From the IMG/VR virus record IMGVR_UViG_3300012036_000220, positions 1-64,000 of that record: 64,000 nt of DNA. One strand, 5' to 3'. The position numbers and the translations under genes are program-made. A model generated the notes under the pieces. It did no database searches, was not told the origin of the DNA, and worked only from the letters and a program-made list of their open reading frames with translations. Shown piece after piece: positions 51,801 to 58,274 of this stretch (positions are counted from its first letter, which is position 1; every line of letters starts with the position of its first letter). This stretch comes from a virus.

Positions 51801-52960
51801 TCTTCTGCTTTTTGTGCTGCTCTATTAATAGATGCAAATGCTGCCCTTGCAGATCTACCTTGATTAGCTAATGGGATATCATTTTGTATATCGCTACCAG
51901 ATGTAGTAACATAAAGATTAGTAGGAGAATAATAACTGTTTTGGTCAACGTAATATTTGGATGCCGCTTTGTAATCTTCTAATCCGCCAGGACCAATTAC
52001 ACCCTCTAGTTCTCCGGGATGATCATCTAAATAAAGAGGACCAGCCATTCTGTCACCTTGACGTCGAATTGTGCTTTTACGTGGTAGTGCTTCGGTGTCT
52101 TCCCAGAATCCCATTAGATCCGAGTCGTAACTATTATTAACTAATGTTTGTGTTCCGGAACCACCAGATGCTGTTATCACGTTTGTATTAGCCCTAGCAT
52201 CAGATGCAGAAGGATACAAAGCAATACTGTTTTCGTTTGTTCTTCTTATATAATAAGTATTTCCGGATGTTAAATTAGTTGCTGCGGTTCCTGTACTCGT
52301 GTATGTGTAGGCTGCACCCGTGGAAGCGCGTGTTAAGTTGTGCGCTGCTACAACAGCTTTACCAGCGCTGTAGCCGCTTACAGCAAGGGTATAGCTGCTG
52401 GCATTTGCGGGTTCGTTGCGTACATTAGCGTATTCTCCAGGATTTCCTCGAGCAAGATAATTCTCATCAACATACTTAATATCCGGAACAAGATCTTGTA
52501 CTTCAAATCCAGCACCGTGCTTAGTAACAAAATCAATTGCATCTGTTGTATCAGTTCCTACATTTCCAATTGCAAATCCTGCTACATTAAGAGGGCCACC
52601 TGCTGTTGGAGTTGTGTCTTCACTTACTTTTGAATTTCTTGTAGTTACAACGATATTGCCTTCGTTTGTAAAATCAAACCTAACAGTATCATCACCTACG
52701 TCTCCAGTAAGGAAACCATTTGAAACTAATTCTCTAAAAATTAATCCGTCAGCTGTTGAATTAACAACTGTGACGGTATTTTCTTTGTCTGTATATTCAC
52801 TTGGAGTATCACTAAGACTTTCAAAAGTAAGTTGGCCTTCAATACCAAATGCGGCGTAAAGTTCTAAGAAATTTTCGTTTACTTTACGAAAAGATTCTCG
52901 TATTGCATCACCGGTACCGTCATTACCTTCTACACCTATATCAACTAATTGTCTTGCCAT
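45899..52960 (-). CDS. giant tail-fibre protein with C-terminal intramolecular-chaperone-like domain
   Basis: A 2353-residue protein, the largest here. The N-terminal module (LVDIGVEGNDGTGDAIRESF, then RKVNENFLELY) is shared with the two smaller fibre genes. Two paralogous segments (about 440-500 and 800-860) each contain TCRRDVGLIxDxIVxD after an FIxEExIxFINxTY strand. The C-terminus (SARYADLAENYTADAIYEPG and onward) resembles the peptidase-G2 autoproteolytic chaperone domain of phage spikes, which is cut off after trimer folding. A GC-rich patch near 52310-52440 encodes an Ala/Ser/Thr-rich insert. It is probably read from the late promoter at 53346. Confidence 0.85.
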   Translation of the reverse strand: MARQLVDIGVEGNDGTGDAIRESFRKVNENFLELYAAFGIEGQLTFESLSDTPSEYTDKENTVTVVNSTADGLIFRELVSNGFLTGDVGDDTVRFDFTNEGNIVVTTRNSKVSEDTTPTAGGPLNVAGFAIGNVGTDTTDAIDFVTKHGAGFEVQDLVPDIKYVDENYLARGNPGEYANVRNEPANASSYTLAVSGYSAGKAVVAAHNLTRASTGAAYTYTSTGTAATNLTSGNTYYIRRTNENSIALYPSASDARANTNVITASGGSGTQTLVNNSYDSDLMGFWEDTEALPRKSTIRRQGDRMAGPLYLDDHPGELEGVIGPGGLEDYKAASKYYVDQNSYYSPTNLYVTTSGSDIQNDIPLANQGRSARAAFASINRAAQKAEEIMISAPVEPGPYVQTIVYDNATGVSVTSTAGIKSPVAGRSAVKNLIDANRSFIVEETIAFINSTYTNFTYDESTCRRDVGLILDSIVLDVLSGNNANYLSRQSGLRYYSNPSAQTAISEQLTQTLAAINKIKNLTNDILQNLTVTSLQTGDAIVTQTIDVLEVVDGTSLSSVAAKFNIIIDIINDGPLEAPNVVDGSVYQISFTNGGMGYVDQGNENNTDLLPGKLVRGKTSGALGIIVQYRREVDPSTTTPTGNDQFDLILTEPIEFILGEQLEYANRVKERQISIRVESGIYYEDFPIRVSENVSIKGDEFRRVIVRPKDQASQSYWANTYFYRDLEFDGLTGDSGSVTGIEDTNLPTAGIPYIDPLTGTQVGWFGRHYLYDPTSDIDISSFGATNPGNYIEAAELVNRNREFIAEEVIEYINATYPSLTYNTSTCRRDVGLIIDAIVSDMINGGRAETLRAQGSYFYQTALSVIASQASETEDGINYIKTIVASVLDNSAFGAKLGSVDQVIDTDYTPESGSGTAFNSLVNLVAYAFDADFNPPKHNRELDVFMMGDATIIRNLTVQGHGGFMMVLDPDGQVLTKSPYFQTGSSFSQSLNRQTFRGGMFIDAFCANIQVNVVSKTTPFILQVESDAGSGLFVRRPQVPAPFYIDGNRFQLVAVTDYDSGTGTATFYLDPTSNEGTGFTGVTSILPTGVDLDSLPVTVTIQTAGNRSMLGNDFVQMNDLGYGLVCVNGGLSEIVSQFTYYCWTAYYSKNGSEIRSLNGSNAYGEYGLVAEGADPNEIPDDIILRDNMIQPFKIFKSNTTLKLTGTVSVVSGETLTQASSGATGDVIFDSDTNQVYLETVSGTFDTANTLTGSTSGALGANSIPTSVTIDGFNNDVEAISLYVYDLDHNPQNNGEIDVLHDSGTLARYELSNVTKITNRIVGGVINPTFSYGGSGTSASFNIKKTVDNGYLVDIVSGGSGYTAAETATISGAILGGASPANDLTITFDTVSGGGSILTASGAGTVPANNDTPIKDGQVYRFNFTVSESGFAENGLIEATAAKIPGTVRQNAGFVFTDISNRDTLAVKPSTAVNFDNEATTTYRSIAFGSTESTGEEIATGSSLVTFDSPYDYIRLIVNITEAANADPRGGGGTMGSTIGDTIIAITELTEDAEINRLNSGNMIFGWDGKLHRISNYVDRGSYGTIEITDVDGSDIINSASSSSGLITPVVQGTNTITLRAGLTAGETGTITINISTCRVTGHDFLNIGTGSFNQSNFPNVLFGNPRNPQQANEVEERTKGRVFYVSTDQDGVFRVGRFFTVDQGTGTVTFAASIALSNLDGFGFKRGVVISEFSTDTSMADNASDIVPTQSAIRGYVNRRLGFNHVGDTVTDLIGPGVVAATGGQLTGNLNAGANTITNLAAPANGSDAATKDYVDGLIEDFDTFEELRNTFPNSYDSGQIVIATGRKKIYVNNVVNGPFAEGDVIDNGTGGTGTVVDVQSVSGDTLYGNGVLITYSVLAGAISNGNTITVTIGSKSASVISNPFNEISNADISSSSDITTSVTRTSGIVEVSLDYRAGSIANADINASAAISQSKLTMNAATTRANASGISQSDLGLASFDSSTFTSTNGWVELTNGALTLSKLETIANNRILGNISGGALAPYAIPSTTGSGINSVLLTQNDGSIRVESLRLGGNNTYEVLSLSGTQLNVKTPAQGTVFTANGAVKPTMQVPGNIDIGSAGTTQSILQTNSALAGESNLAVDWIYSSFIEAPAERGTASTGIAIGASTGVTTAGQVGILVADVGGGTTVKPFTFSKTGVVPDVDAVYDIGSASFGYNVIYGTSTSARYADLAENYTADAIYEPGTVVVFGGEFEITIGSRKGDVRVAGVVSTNPAHLMNDKMTGENVTAVALTGRVPTKVLGKIKKGDLMVTSPIKGYACVDNNAKIGTIIGKALENKDDDGYGIIEVVVGRV

Positions 52961-52982
52961 TATTACTCCATTAAGGGATCAC

Positions 52983-53330
52983 TTAGGGATCCATACTATC
53001 TACATCATAACTAAAACTTGTTCCGCAACCACAAGAACTAGACGCACTTGGATTTTCTATAGTAAACATAGCTCCAAACTTACTATCCTTGTAATCTAAT
53101 ATTGATCCAAATAAGAACATAATACTTTCTTGTCCAATAACTAGATTGCCGTTTTCTGTTTTAATAATTTCATCAAGGTCTCGTACTTCTTCTAAATCAA
53201 CAAATCCCCAATCATATTCAAATCCGGCACATCCGCCGCCTTTTACATTAAGAGAGACGGCATACTTACCTTCTTCTTTGCAAAGAGATTCAATTTTCTT
53301 AGTTGCTGTTTCAGTTAATTGTACAATCAT
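52983..53330 (-). CDS. A-type Fe-S cluster carrier (IscA/ErpA-like)
   Basis: A 115-residue HesB/IscA-family protein. The three cluster ligands are present: Cys34 in GGGCAGFEYDW, and Cys100 and Cys102 in SSSCGCGTSF. It would accept and deliver Fe-S clusters to target enzymes. It is the first gene behind a perfect TATAAATA late box and lies upstream of the giant fibre gene with no other promoter between, so it seems to be expressed late with virion genes. Confidence 0.92.
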   Translation of the reverse strand: MIVQLTETATKKIESLCKEEGKYAVSLNVKGGGCAGFEYDWGFVDLEEVRDLDEIIKTENGNLVIGQESIMFLFGSILDYKDSKFGAMFTIENPSASSSCGCGTSFSYDVDSMDP

Positions 53331-53345
53331 TGTTTCTTCCTCTTG

Positions 53346-53353
53346 TATTTATA
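53346..53353 (-). promoter_or_regulatory. consensus late promoter for the Fe-S carrier and giant fibre
   Basis: Minus-strand TATAAATA, exactly the T4 late consensus, followed by ACAAGAGGAAG and the ATG at 53330. Confidence 0.75.
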
Positions 53354-53403
53354 TGTATCGTTTGTAAGCCTAATGTAAATACAATATGATATTAGGACAA
53401 ACG

Positions 53404-53673
53404 GTGTTAAAAAGAATTCATGTACGGACTAGTAAAAACGGACATGAACATGAATATTATCGAAGAGCAACGATAGTTAATCTTCGATGCGATAGTTGTG
53501 GGTGTGACTTCCAAAGAGAAAGACGCAAAATGGATCCAAAGCGTCTTTCTAATAATTATTTTCATGTTTGTTCTAATTGTGATGCAAAAAGATTTGCACA
53601 AAAAAGAGGTATTGAAAAAAAGCAAATATGGAACATAAAAGCTTCAAGTGATTTACCAATAGGTAAATTATAA
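53404..53673 (+). CDS. small zinc-finger protein
   Basis: About 89 residues on the plus strand, convergent with the next gene. Two Cys pairs, LRCDSCGCDF and HVCSNCDAKR, are 26 residues apart and should bind one zinc. The N-terminus is basic (VLKRIHVRTSKNGHEHEYYR). I chose the GTG at 53404 because AGGA stands seven bases upstream; an ATG at 53386 is also in frame. A possible promoter (TTGTAA, 17, TATGAT) lies just before. Nucleic-acid binding is likely, but no nuclease motif is seen. Confidence 0.65.
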   Translation: MLKRIHVRTSKNGHEHEYYRRATIVNLRCDSCGCDFQRERRKMDPKRLSNNYFHVCSNCDAKRFAQKRGIEKKQIWNIKASSDLPIGKL

Positions 53674-53862
53674 CTTTGGTTCAACCTCTTTTTTGAATAC
53701 TCGGTATGCACCATATGCAATAGCAACCCATGCTGCAATGTAAAGCAACGGTTTGAATAACAATGCAACAACGCCAATTGCAATAAGAGCAAATCCATCC
53801 CATGTAGTAGGTTCTCCAAACCTTGCTACAATCCAAGACCAAATCATATTTAGATATTCCAT
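53668..53862 (-). CDS. small membrane protein
   Basis: A 64-residue protein with two hydrophobic segments (FALIAIGVVALLFKPLLYIA and AWVAIAYGAYRVF) and a Lys/Glu tail. Its stop overlaps the end of the convergent zinc-finger gene by six bases. GGAG precedes the ATG. Function unknown. Confidence 0.6.
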   Translation of the reverse strand: MEYLNMIWSWIVARFGEPTTWDGFALIAIGVVALLFKPLLYIAAWVAIAYGAYRVFKKEVEPKL

Positions 53863-53873
53863 TTTATTCTCCT

Positions 53874-54176
53874 TTATGTCCTGCGACTGTTAATGAGGGA
53901 GACTGTTCTAGTTAACTCTTCTTGTAAGCGGTTTAATCTAACTACCCTTTTTTCTAAACCTTCAATTAATGCTTTCTGAGAACGTATTTGATCTTCTAAA
54001 CTTTGAACATACTTGTGAGTTGGGATAGATTTTTCCATTCCATCTTCTCCAAGCATAACAAAATGATCAACACCTTGCCCTCTAAGGCCGCCGGCCACTC
54101 TATTAGGATTTTTATTATCAATTTGTGTAATAGGTGTACGACGTTTGCCATACATTTGATTTATAGAACTAGACAT
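53874..54176 (-). CDS. conserved phage protein with coiled coil
   Basis: A 100-residue protein: a conserved N-terminal half (MYGKRRTPITQIDNKNPNRV, then GVDHFVMLGEDG) and a C-terminal coiled coil (QKALIEGLEKRVVRLNRLQE). GAGGTGA precedes the ATG behind a late box, so it is probably a virion component. Confidence 0.65.
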   Translation of the reverse strand: MSSSINQMYGKRRTPITQIDNKNPNRVAGGLRGQGVDHFVMLGEDGMEKSIPTHKYVQSLEDQIRSQKALIEGLEKRVVRLNRLQEELTRTVSLINSRRT

Positions 54177-54191
54177 TTTTCACCTCGTTTA

Positions 54192-54199
54192 TATTTATC
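54192..54199 (-). promoter_or_regulatory. late-type promoter box
   Basis: Minus-strand GATAAATA, 15 bases before the ATG at 54176, with GAGGTGA between. Confidence 0.65.
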
Positions 54200-55061
54200 C
54201 CCAATTTTCTTTACACCATGGATCTATGCAATTATGTGGATTGGGATCTCCATGAAATACTGCAATTGAAGTGTTTTGTAATATCCTAGGTTCTCCTGCA
54301 GTTTCAAAATTGCGATGACCTCGGGTATCTCTTGTCATTCTTGGTTTACCTCTCATTTCCCATTTATAGCTTTGTATCCATTCATCCGGCCAGTATTCCC
54401 ATTTTTCAGGAACACGAGTCATTTTAGCAAATATCCAATCTTGATCTCCGTGATATCTTCTGCTATTAATTTTTGGATCTTTTATGAAATCTTCATAGAT
54501 ATGACTGTTTTGCCCAGTTTCTAAACGAAAAACACTTGAATTCATTTTTTGATAATTCTTGACGTTTGTTCGATTAAAATCTCTTATTATACAAAACTTT
54601 TCGGGTTGGTATTGAAACAAATAATCTATATTTTGAAATATAATTAAGTCAAGATCTAAGTATAGAATAGTTCCTTCTAATCCTAAATTAGGATTAAAGA
54701 ACATAGGTTTATACCACCATCCCGAAACAGCAATATGAGGAAGAGGCATAATTTTTATTTCGGGATCTATGTCCGTTGGATCTTCAGTAAAGCAAACAAA
54801 TTCGTGTTCAAGTGTTAGGTTTCTTTTTGTCATTCGATGAAGATTGTTTACATATTCTGCTCTGTACTTGGTTCCATGTTTTAGACATACTACGTACCGC
54901 TTCTTTCCATCGTTCTTGGGTACTAGGGGCAATTCCGGAGGGAGGATAGGGACTGTAGAAAGAACCGGCGTCAAAAGTTGTTTTTCCTTTATAAGACGTT
55001 CTTTCTCTTTTCGAGCTTTTCGTTGGTCCTTTGTTTCTCCCGGCGTGTAAACTTTTGTCAA
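54195..55061 (-). CDS. glycosyltransferase-like protein (GT-A fold)
   Basis: A 288-residue protein with a basic, disordered N-terminus (1-50) and then a GT-A-like core: YVVCLKHGTKYRAEYVNNLH, HEFVCFTEDP, and LEGTILYLDLDLIIFQNIDY carrying the DxD metal site. YHGDQDWIF is the usual acceptor-side segment. It starts with TTG behind AGGGG. Likely to glycosylate a virion or surface component; acceptor unknown. Confidence 0.75.
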   Translation of the reverse strand: MTKVYTPGETKDQRKARKEKERLIKEKQLLTPVLSTVPILPPELPLVPKNDGKKRYVVCLKHGTKYRAEYVNNLHRMTKRNLTLEHEFVCFTEDPTDIDPEIKIMPLPHIAVSGWWYKPMFFNPNLGLEGTILYLDLDLIIFQNIDYLFQYQPEKFCIIRDFNRTNVKNYQKMNSSVFRLETGQNSHIYEDFIKDPKINSRRYHGDQDWIFAKMTRVPEKWEYWPDEWIQSYKWEMRGKPRMTRDTRGHRNFETAGEPRILQNTSIAVFHGDPNPHNCIDPWCKENWG

Positions 55062-55064
55062 TTG

Positions 55065-55232
55065 TCACCCCTTTATAGAAAGCAAATATTCCTTTGCTCT
55101 GGTCCATCTATCTTGAATATATACTTCGTTTAAATCAGCATGACTAAATAACCATTCTGCTTTCAATATACGAGACTTTGCTTGAACCTTAACCGTTTTA
55201 ATGTCATTTATAACCAATTTATTATCTTTCAT
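55065..55232 (-). CDS. small phage protein downstream of queD
   Basis: About 55 residues (MKDNKLVINDIKTVKVQAKS) with EWLFSHADLNEVYIQDRW. The ATG at 55232 overlaps the queD stop region by 11 bases. It may be a modulator of its neighbours; no family recognised. Confidence 0.55.
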   Translation of the reverse strand: MKDNKLVINDIKTVKVQAKSRILKAEWLFSHADLNEVYIQDRWTRAKEYLLSIKG

Positions 55233-55716
55233 ATATAGCAGAATTAGCGCCATGTTCAAAAACTTCTACACTGACTAATTTTACTGATTCCCCTGCTGGA
55301 TATCTTCCAGAGCCATTTTTAAATTCTTCAAGCATATCATTCATTGCATTGTATGCAAGTTCAGCAAATACTTCGCATCCAACATGATCTATAATACGCA
55401 GATCACATATTCCCATGTCGTTAAATCCACCATCTAATTCATTCATCTTTATAAAGAAATCAAGCATTGGATCATCTCTTGCTATTATTAAAGTATGATC
55501 AAACATGTATTCTGCCCATTCTTTAAATGGTTTGAGAGAACCAAAATCCATTACCCAATTACGGTCATCTAATGTTTCAGTTGAGAAGATAAGTTTAATG
55601 CCTATTGAATATCCATGTAGTAAAGAGCAATGTGAATGAGCTGCACGCCATTGTCTAAAACAACAAGATAATCCTCTATCGTTTCCATAAGTCTTAGTTG
55701 AATAATATTTTGTCAT
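55222..55716 (-). CDS. queD: 6-carboxytetrahydropterin synthase QueD
   Basis: A 164-residue protein of the phage QueD type: CCFRQWRAAHSHCSLLHGYS carries the first zinc-binding His cluster and Cys30, NWVMDFGSLKPFKEW the conserved helix start, FDHT the catalytic Asp/His, and VEVFEHGANSAIY the C-terminal Glu. The second His of the usual HGH is Tyr (HGY), with an extra His at 29. It converts dihydroneopterin triphosphate to CPH4, the substrate of QueE. It lies 38 kb from folE and queE, so the pathway is split between two transcription units. Confidence 0.85.
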   Translation of the reverse strand: MTKYYSTKTYGNDRGLSCCFRQWRAAHSHCSLLHGYSIGIKLIFSTETLDDRNWVMDFGSLKPFKEWAEYMFDHTLIIARDDPMLDFFIKMNELDGGFNDMGICDLRIIDHVGCEVFAELAYNAMNDMLEEFKNGSGRYPAGESVKLVSVEVFEHGANSAIYER

Positions 55717-55724
55717 TGTACCTC

Positions 55725-55992
55725 TTATAATAATTCTTTTTTCATACCTTCAATATCTTGGTATGAACATTCTCCTTTTATATCAATATCTGCATCAGTT
55801 TCAATCCATAACTTGGCTCCGCAATTTAATGGATTTTTTTGATCATATACCATTTTACTTGGGCCTTTGATATCTACTGACATTCCATAAAGAGAAATGT
55901 CTCCAATTTGGATTCTGCAAACTGGAAAATTAGTTCCATGCTTTGCATTATATTGTATGATGTTTCGATTGATATGTATGAATTTTTTTCAT
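55725..55992 (-). pseudogene. small conserved phage gene with a frameshift at an A7 run
   Basis: From the ATG at 55992 frame 0 stops after 14 codons. The +1-shifted frame, entered at the A7 run of codons 2-4, stays open for about 84 codons: FIHINRNIIQYNAKHGTNFP, then VDIKGPSKMVYDQKNPLNCG and AKLWIETDADIDI. I recall this as a conserved small protein of marine phages, whose usual start (MKxIHVN) would be restored if the run had six A. The remaining frame has no ATG, GTG or TTG before its middle. A sigma-70-like promoter puts the transcript start at this ATG. Sequencing or assembly error, true mutation, or slippage during transcription are all possible. Confidence 0.65.
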
Positions 55993-55998
55993 ATGTTT

Positions 55999-56027
55999 AT
56001 ACTACTAGAAAAACGTTGAATTGTCAA
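55999..56027 (-). promoter_or_regulatory. sigma-70-like promoter giving a leaderless mRNA
   Basis: Minus strand TTGACA, 17 bases, TAGTAT, six bases (AAACAT), ATG followed by seven A. It also serves queD downstream. Confidence 0.7.
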
Positions 56028-56571
56028 GTGAAACATTAGGATGGTTCCATTTATCCGGTAATATCCATTCAATAGGTTGATGTATAGTAAACGTAACATT
56101 AGAATATATTTCCATTAGTTTTCCAATTTGCAAAATCCAATATCTTGGATCTATTGCTCGATGGTCTTCATTGTTGTAATTTCTAGTACCTTTATAAATA
56201 TTGTTTATCTTTTTATTAGAACTATGTAGATCAAATCCGATAAGATCTAATTTATTATCTAATTTACAACCTAACAATACAGCATAGGGACCACTACCCC
56301 AATTAAAAGGTTCATCCCATCTGTTGTTATCTTCATAAGGAAGACTAGGAACTGTTTTAATTCTTTTAAAAGAACTAACCCAATCATTTCTAGTATAGAT
56401 AGAATTATGTCCTAGTTCAGTTGCTTCAATTGCCATTCTTCGATCAACACAGATTAAATGATCAACTTCATAATCTCTTACGATTGCGTTACATCCAATT
56501 TTAATAGTTTTTATCTTGTCAATATCAATTGTTTCTCGACTCTGACCGTTCGCTAAGATTGTGATAGTCAC
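56005..56571 (-). CDS. Rossmann-like protein (DUF115/GT42-like)
   Basis: A 188-residue protein with an N-terminal Rossmann-type start (MTITILANGQSRETIDIDKI, then IGCNAIVRDYEVDHLICVDR) and GSGPYAVLLGCKLDNKLDLI GFDL further on. This order resembles the DUF115/sialyltransferase-42-like proteins of bacterial and phage sugar clusters. It begins with GTG and overlaps the gene upstream by 47 bases. With the GT-A protein at 54195 it may form a sugar-modification pair. Confidence 0.6.
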   Translation of the reverse strand: MTITILANGQSRETIDIDKIKTIKIGCNAIVRDYEVDHLICVDRRMAIEATELGHNSIYTRNDWVSSFKRIKTVPSLPYEDNNRWDEPFNWGSGPYAVLLGCKLDNKLDLIGFDLHSSNKKINNIYKGTRNYNNEDHRAIDPRYWILQIGKLMEIYSNVTFTIHQPIEWILPDKWNHPNVSLDNSTFF

Positions 56572-56920
56572 TTATGTCTTCTATCCTTGTATTAATTAAT
56601 TCTTGTGTTTCCATTAATAGTTCATTTACGAGTCTAAATTGTTCTGTTAATTCTTTAAATTGTTTGTATGTATTGGCAACAGAATAAACTACCCACCACC
56701 AAAATATAAAAGTAGTGGTAGCAAATCCAGAAGCAATCATAATTAATGCCCAATCTTGCCAAATTACGGGAGCAAAAAATCCAATTAACACTAGTAAAAA
56801 TAGAGTAACAAGTGGAACACAATGCCAAATATTTATTGGTATCTTATTTGCTCTTCTTGAATTTTTCAATACAGTAATTAATTCTTCTATCACGATCCAA
56901 TTTGTCCAAAAGTTTTCCAT
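56525..56920 (-). CDS. two-helix membrane protein
   Basis: About 131 residues with two membrane segments (WHCVPLVTLFLLVLIGFFAP and DWALIMIASGFATTTFIFWW) and a C-terminal coiled coil (YKQFKELTEQFRLVNELLME). The ATG at 56920 lies inside the end of the upstream virion gene; ribosome binding site weak. A holin or superinfection-exclusion-type role cannot be told from sequence. Confidence 0.6.
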   Translation of the reverse strand: MENFWTNWIVIEELITVLKNSRRANKIPINIWHCVPLVTLFLLVLIGFFAPVIWQDWALIMIASGFATTTFIFWWWVVYSVANTYKQFKELTEQFRLVNELLMETQELINTRIEDISDYHNLSERSESRNN

Positions 56921-58254
56921 ATACCGGGTGTACCGGATCTTACACAAACCCAACCTACCCAACCTGTTGGTTTAGGAGAATCGTTCCATACGATATCTCC
57001 TATTTTATAAGAACCTCCCTTTGGAGGTTCTGAATTAACGCTAAATTTACGTCCTGATATTCTAACTGGTCCACCAGTTTCAAAGTCAACATCACCATCT
57101 GGATGATTAACATTGATATTTAAGTTTCCGTGTATTGTCGTAGTGTTTGGTTTATTCTTAGTTCCGAGTGAAATATTACCGGTTCGAGAAATTGCAATAC
57201 GAACAGTGTCATCTGTTATAATATGAAGGTCATCAGTTGTCCAAGTTCCGGTGCGTACTGCTTCGCGATCTACATCTATTATGTATTCTGCTTCGTAACT
57301 AGCTAGACTTAGCATAGCATTTGGAGCTTCGGTACCTAATCCCATTCGACCAGCTTTAGAATCCCAAAAAAGGAATTCGTCTATATTCATATTACCTACA
57401 ACCCTTAATCCTTGTAGAACTCCAACCTCTTTTAAGTTTGATTTTGTAACAGCAGTACCGAGAGAAGTTTCACTTAATACTTCTCTGTTGTTAATTCGAT
57501 AAACTTTACCTTTTTGAACATCAATGTCATCTGAACTCCAAAGTCTTTCGTTACCTATTCTATATACAAATTGGTGTGAAGGACCATCTTCATCTGCCCA
57601 TTGCAATCCTTTACCAACAACGGTTGAACCTTTTTCAGGTATAAAATTAAGTGAAGACGAACGTTCTAATCTACTATCACTTGTTAAATTATTAACATGC
57701 AATGATTCAACTGTTAGATTTCCTTTAATCCTTACGTCGTTTAGAAATTCTACTTCACCTTTCCAATTCGATGCTTCAATAGTATTTGTCTTAAGTCCAG
57801 AATCATTTATTGTAACAGAGGTTGAAAATGCTTCGTCTGTTATTCCTGTACTTTGGAATTTAGCTATCTTCCCACCGATTATCTTATCACCACTTATGCT
57901 TCTATCATTTATAACAAAAGGAGCAACAGGTTTGTTTAAAGATTTTTCTGCAATAGTTTGAACTGAGGTAAGTTGTTCTTGTAATCTATCTAATGTAGGG
58001 GAGAATATTTCCCCTCTTACATTTAAATTACCGAGAAGACCTAAATGAGTAGTGATGAGCTTAATTTGAGCATGTTCAACTGCTATACCATCGTCTGATA
58101 CAACTAAAACTTTTTTGGAAGAATTGTCAGTTATTCCTGCGCTAGAAAATCTACCTAAGTTTCTAGCATCAATTGGTCTTGAGAAACCCTCGATCGCTGT
58201 TCCCAACTGATCGAGGGCACTCTTTACTTTTTTTATTTCTTCGTCGGCTTTCAT
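56890..58254 (-). CDS. virion structural/fibre-like protein
   Basis: A 454-residue protein. The N-terminal helix (residues 1-25) is followed by repeats of beta segments such as GLLGNLNVRGEIFSPTLDRL and VRIKGNLTVESLHVNNLTS, a style shared with fibre shafts. The C-terminus has YKIGDIVWNDSPKPTGWVGW and VCVRSGTPGIWKTFG, a small domain common at phage fibre tips. The ATG lies five bases after a late box, so the mRNA would be leaderless. Confidence 0.7.
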   Translation of the reverse strand: MKADEEIKKVKSALDQLGTAIEGFSRPIDARNLGRFSSAGITDNSSKKVLVVSDDGIAVEHAQIKLITTHLGLLGNLNVRGEIFSPTLDRLQEQLTSVQTIAEKSLNKPVAPFVINDRSISGDKIIGGKIAKFQSTGITDEAFSTSVTINDSGLKTNTIEASNWKGEVEFLNDVRIKGNLTVESLHVNNLTSDSRLERSSSLNFIPEKGSTVVGKGLQWADEDGPSHQFVYRIGNERLWSSDDIDVQKGKVYRINNREVLSETSLGTAVTKSNLKEVGVLQGLRVVGNMNIDEFLFWDSKAGRMGLGTEAPNAMLSLASYEAEYIIDVDREAVRTGTWTTDDLHIITDDTVRIAISRTGNISLGTKNKPNTTTIHGNLNINVNHPDGDVDFETGGPVRISGRKFSVNSEPPKGGSYKIGDIVWNDSPKPTGWVGWVCVRSGTPGIWKTFGQIGS

Positions 58255-58259
58255 ACTCG

Positions 58260-58267
58260 TATTTATC
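58260..58267 (-). promoter_or_regulatory. late-type box giving a leaderless mRNA
   Basis: Minus-strand GATAAATA, five bases (CGAGT), ATG of the virion gene at 58254. Confidence 0.65.
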
Positions 58268-58274
58268 TACGAAC

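Noticed and set aside
56820-56840. TATTTAT on the plus strand near 56829 as another late promoter
   Set aside because: It lies inside the membrane-protein gene with no start codon at a useful distance downstream.
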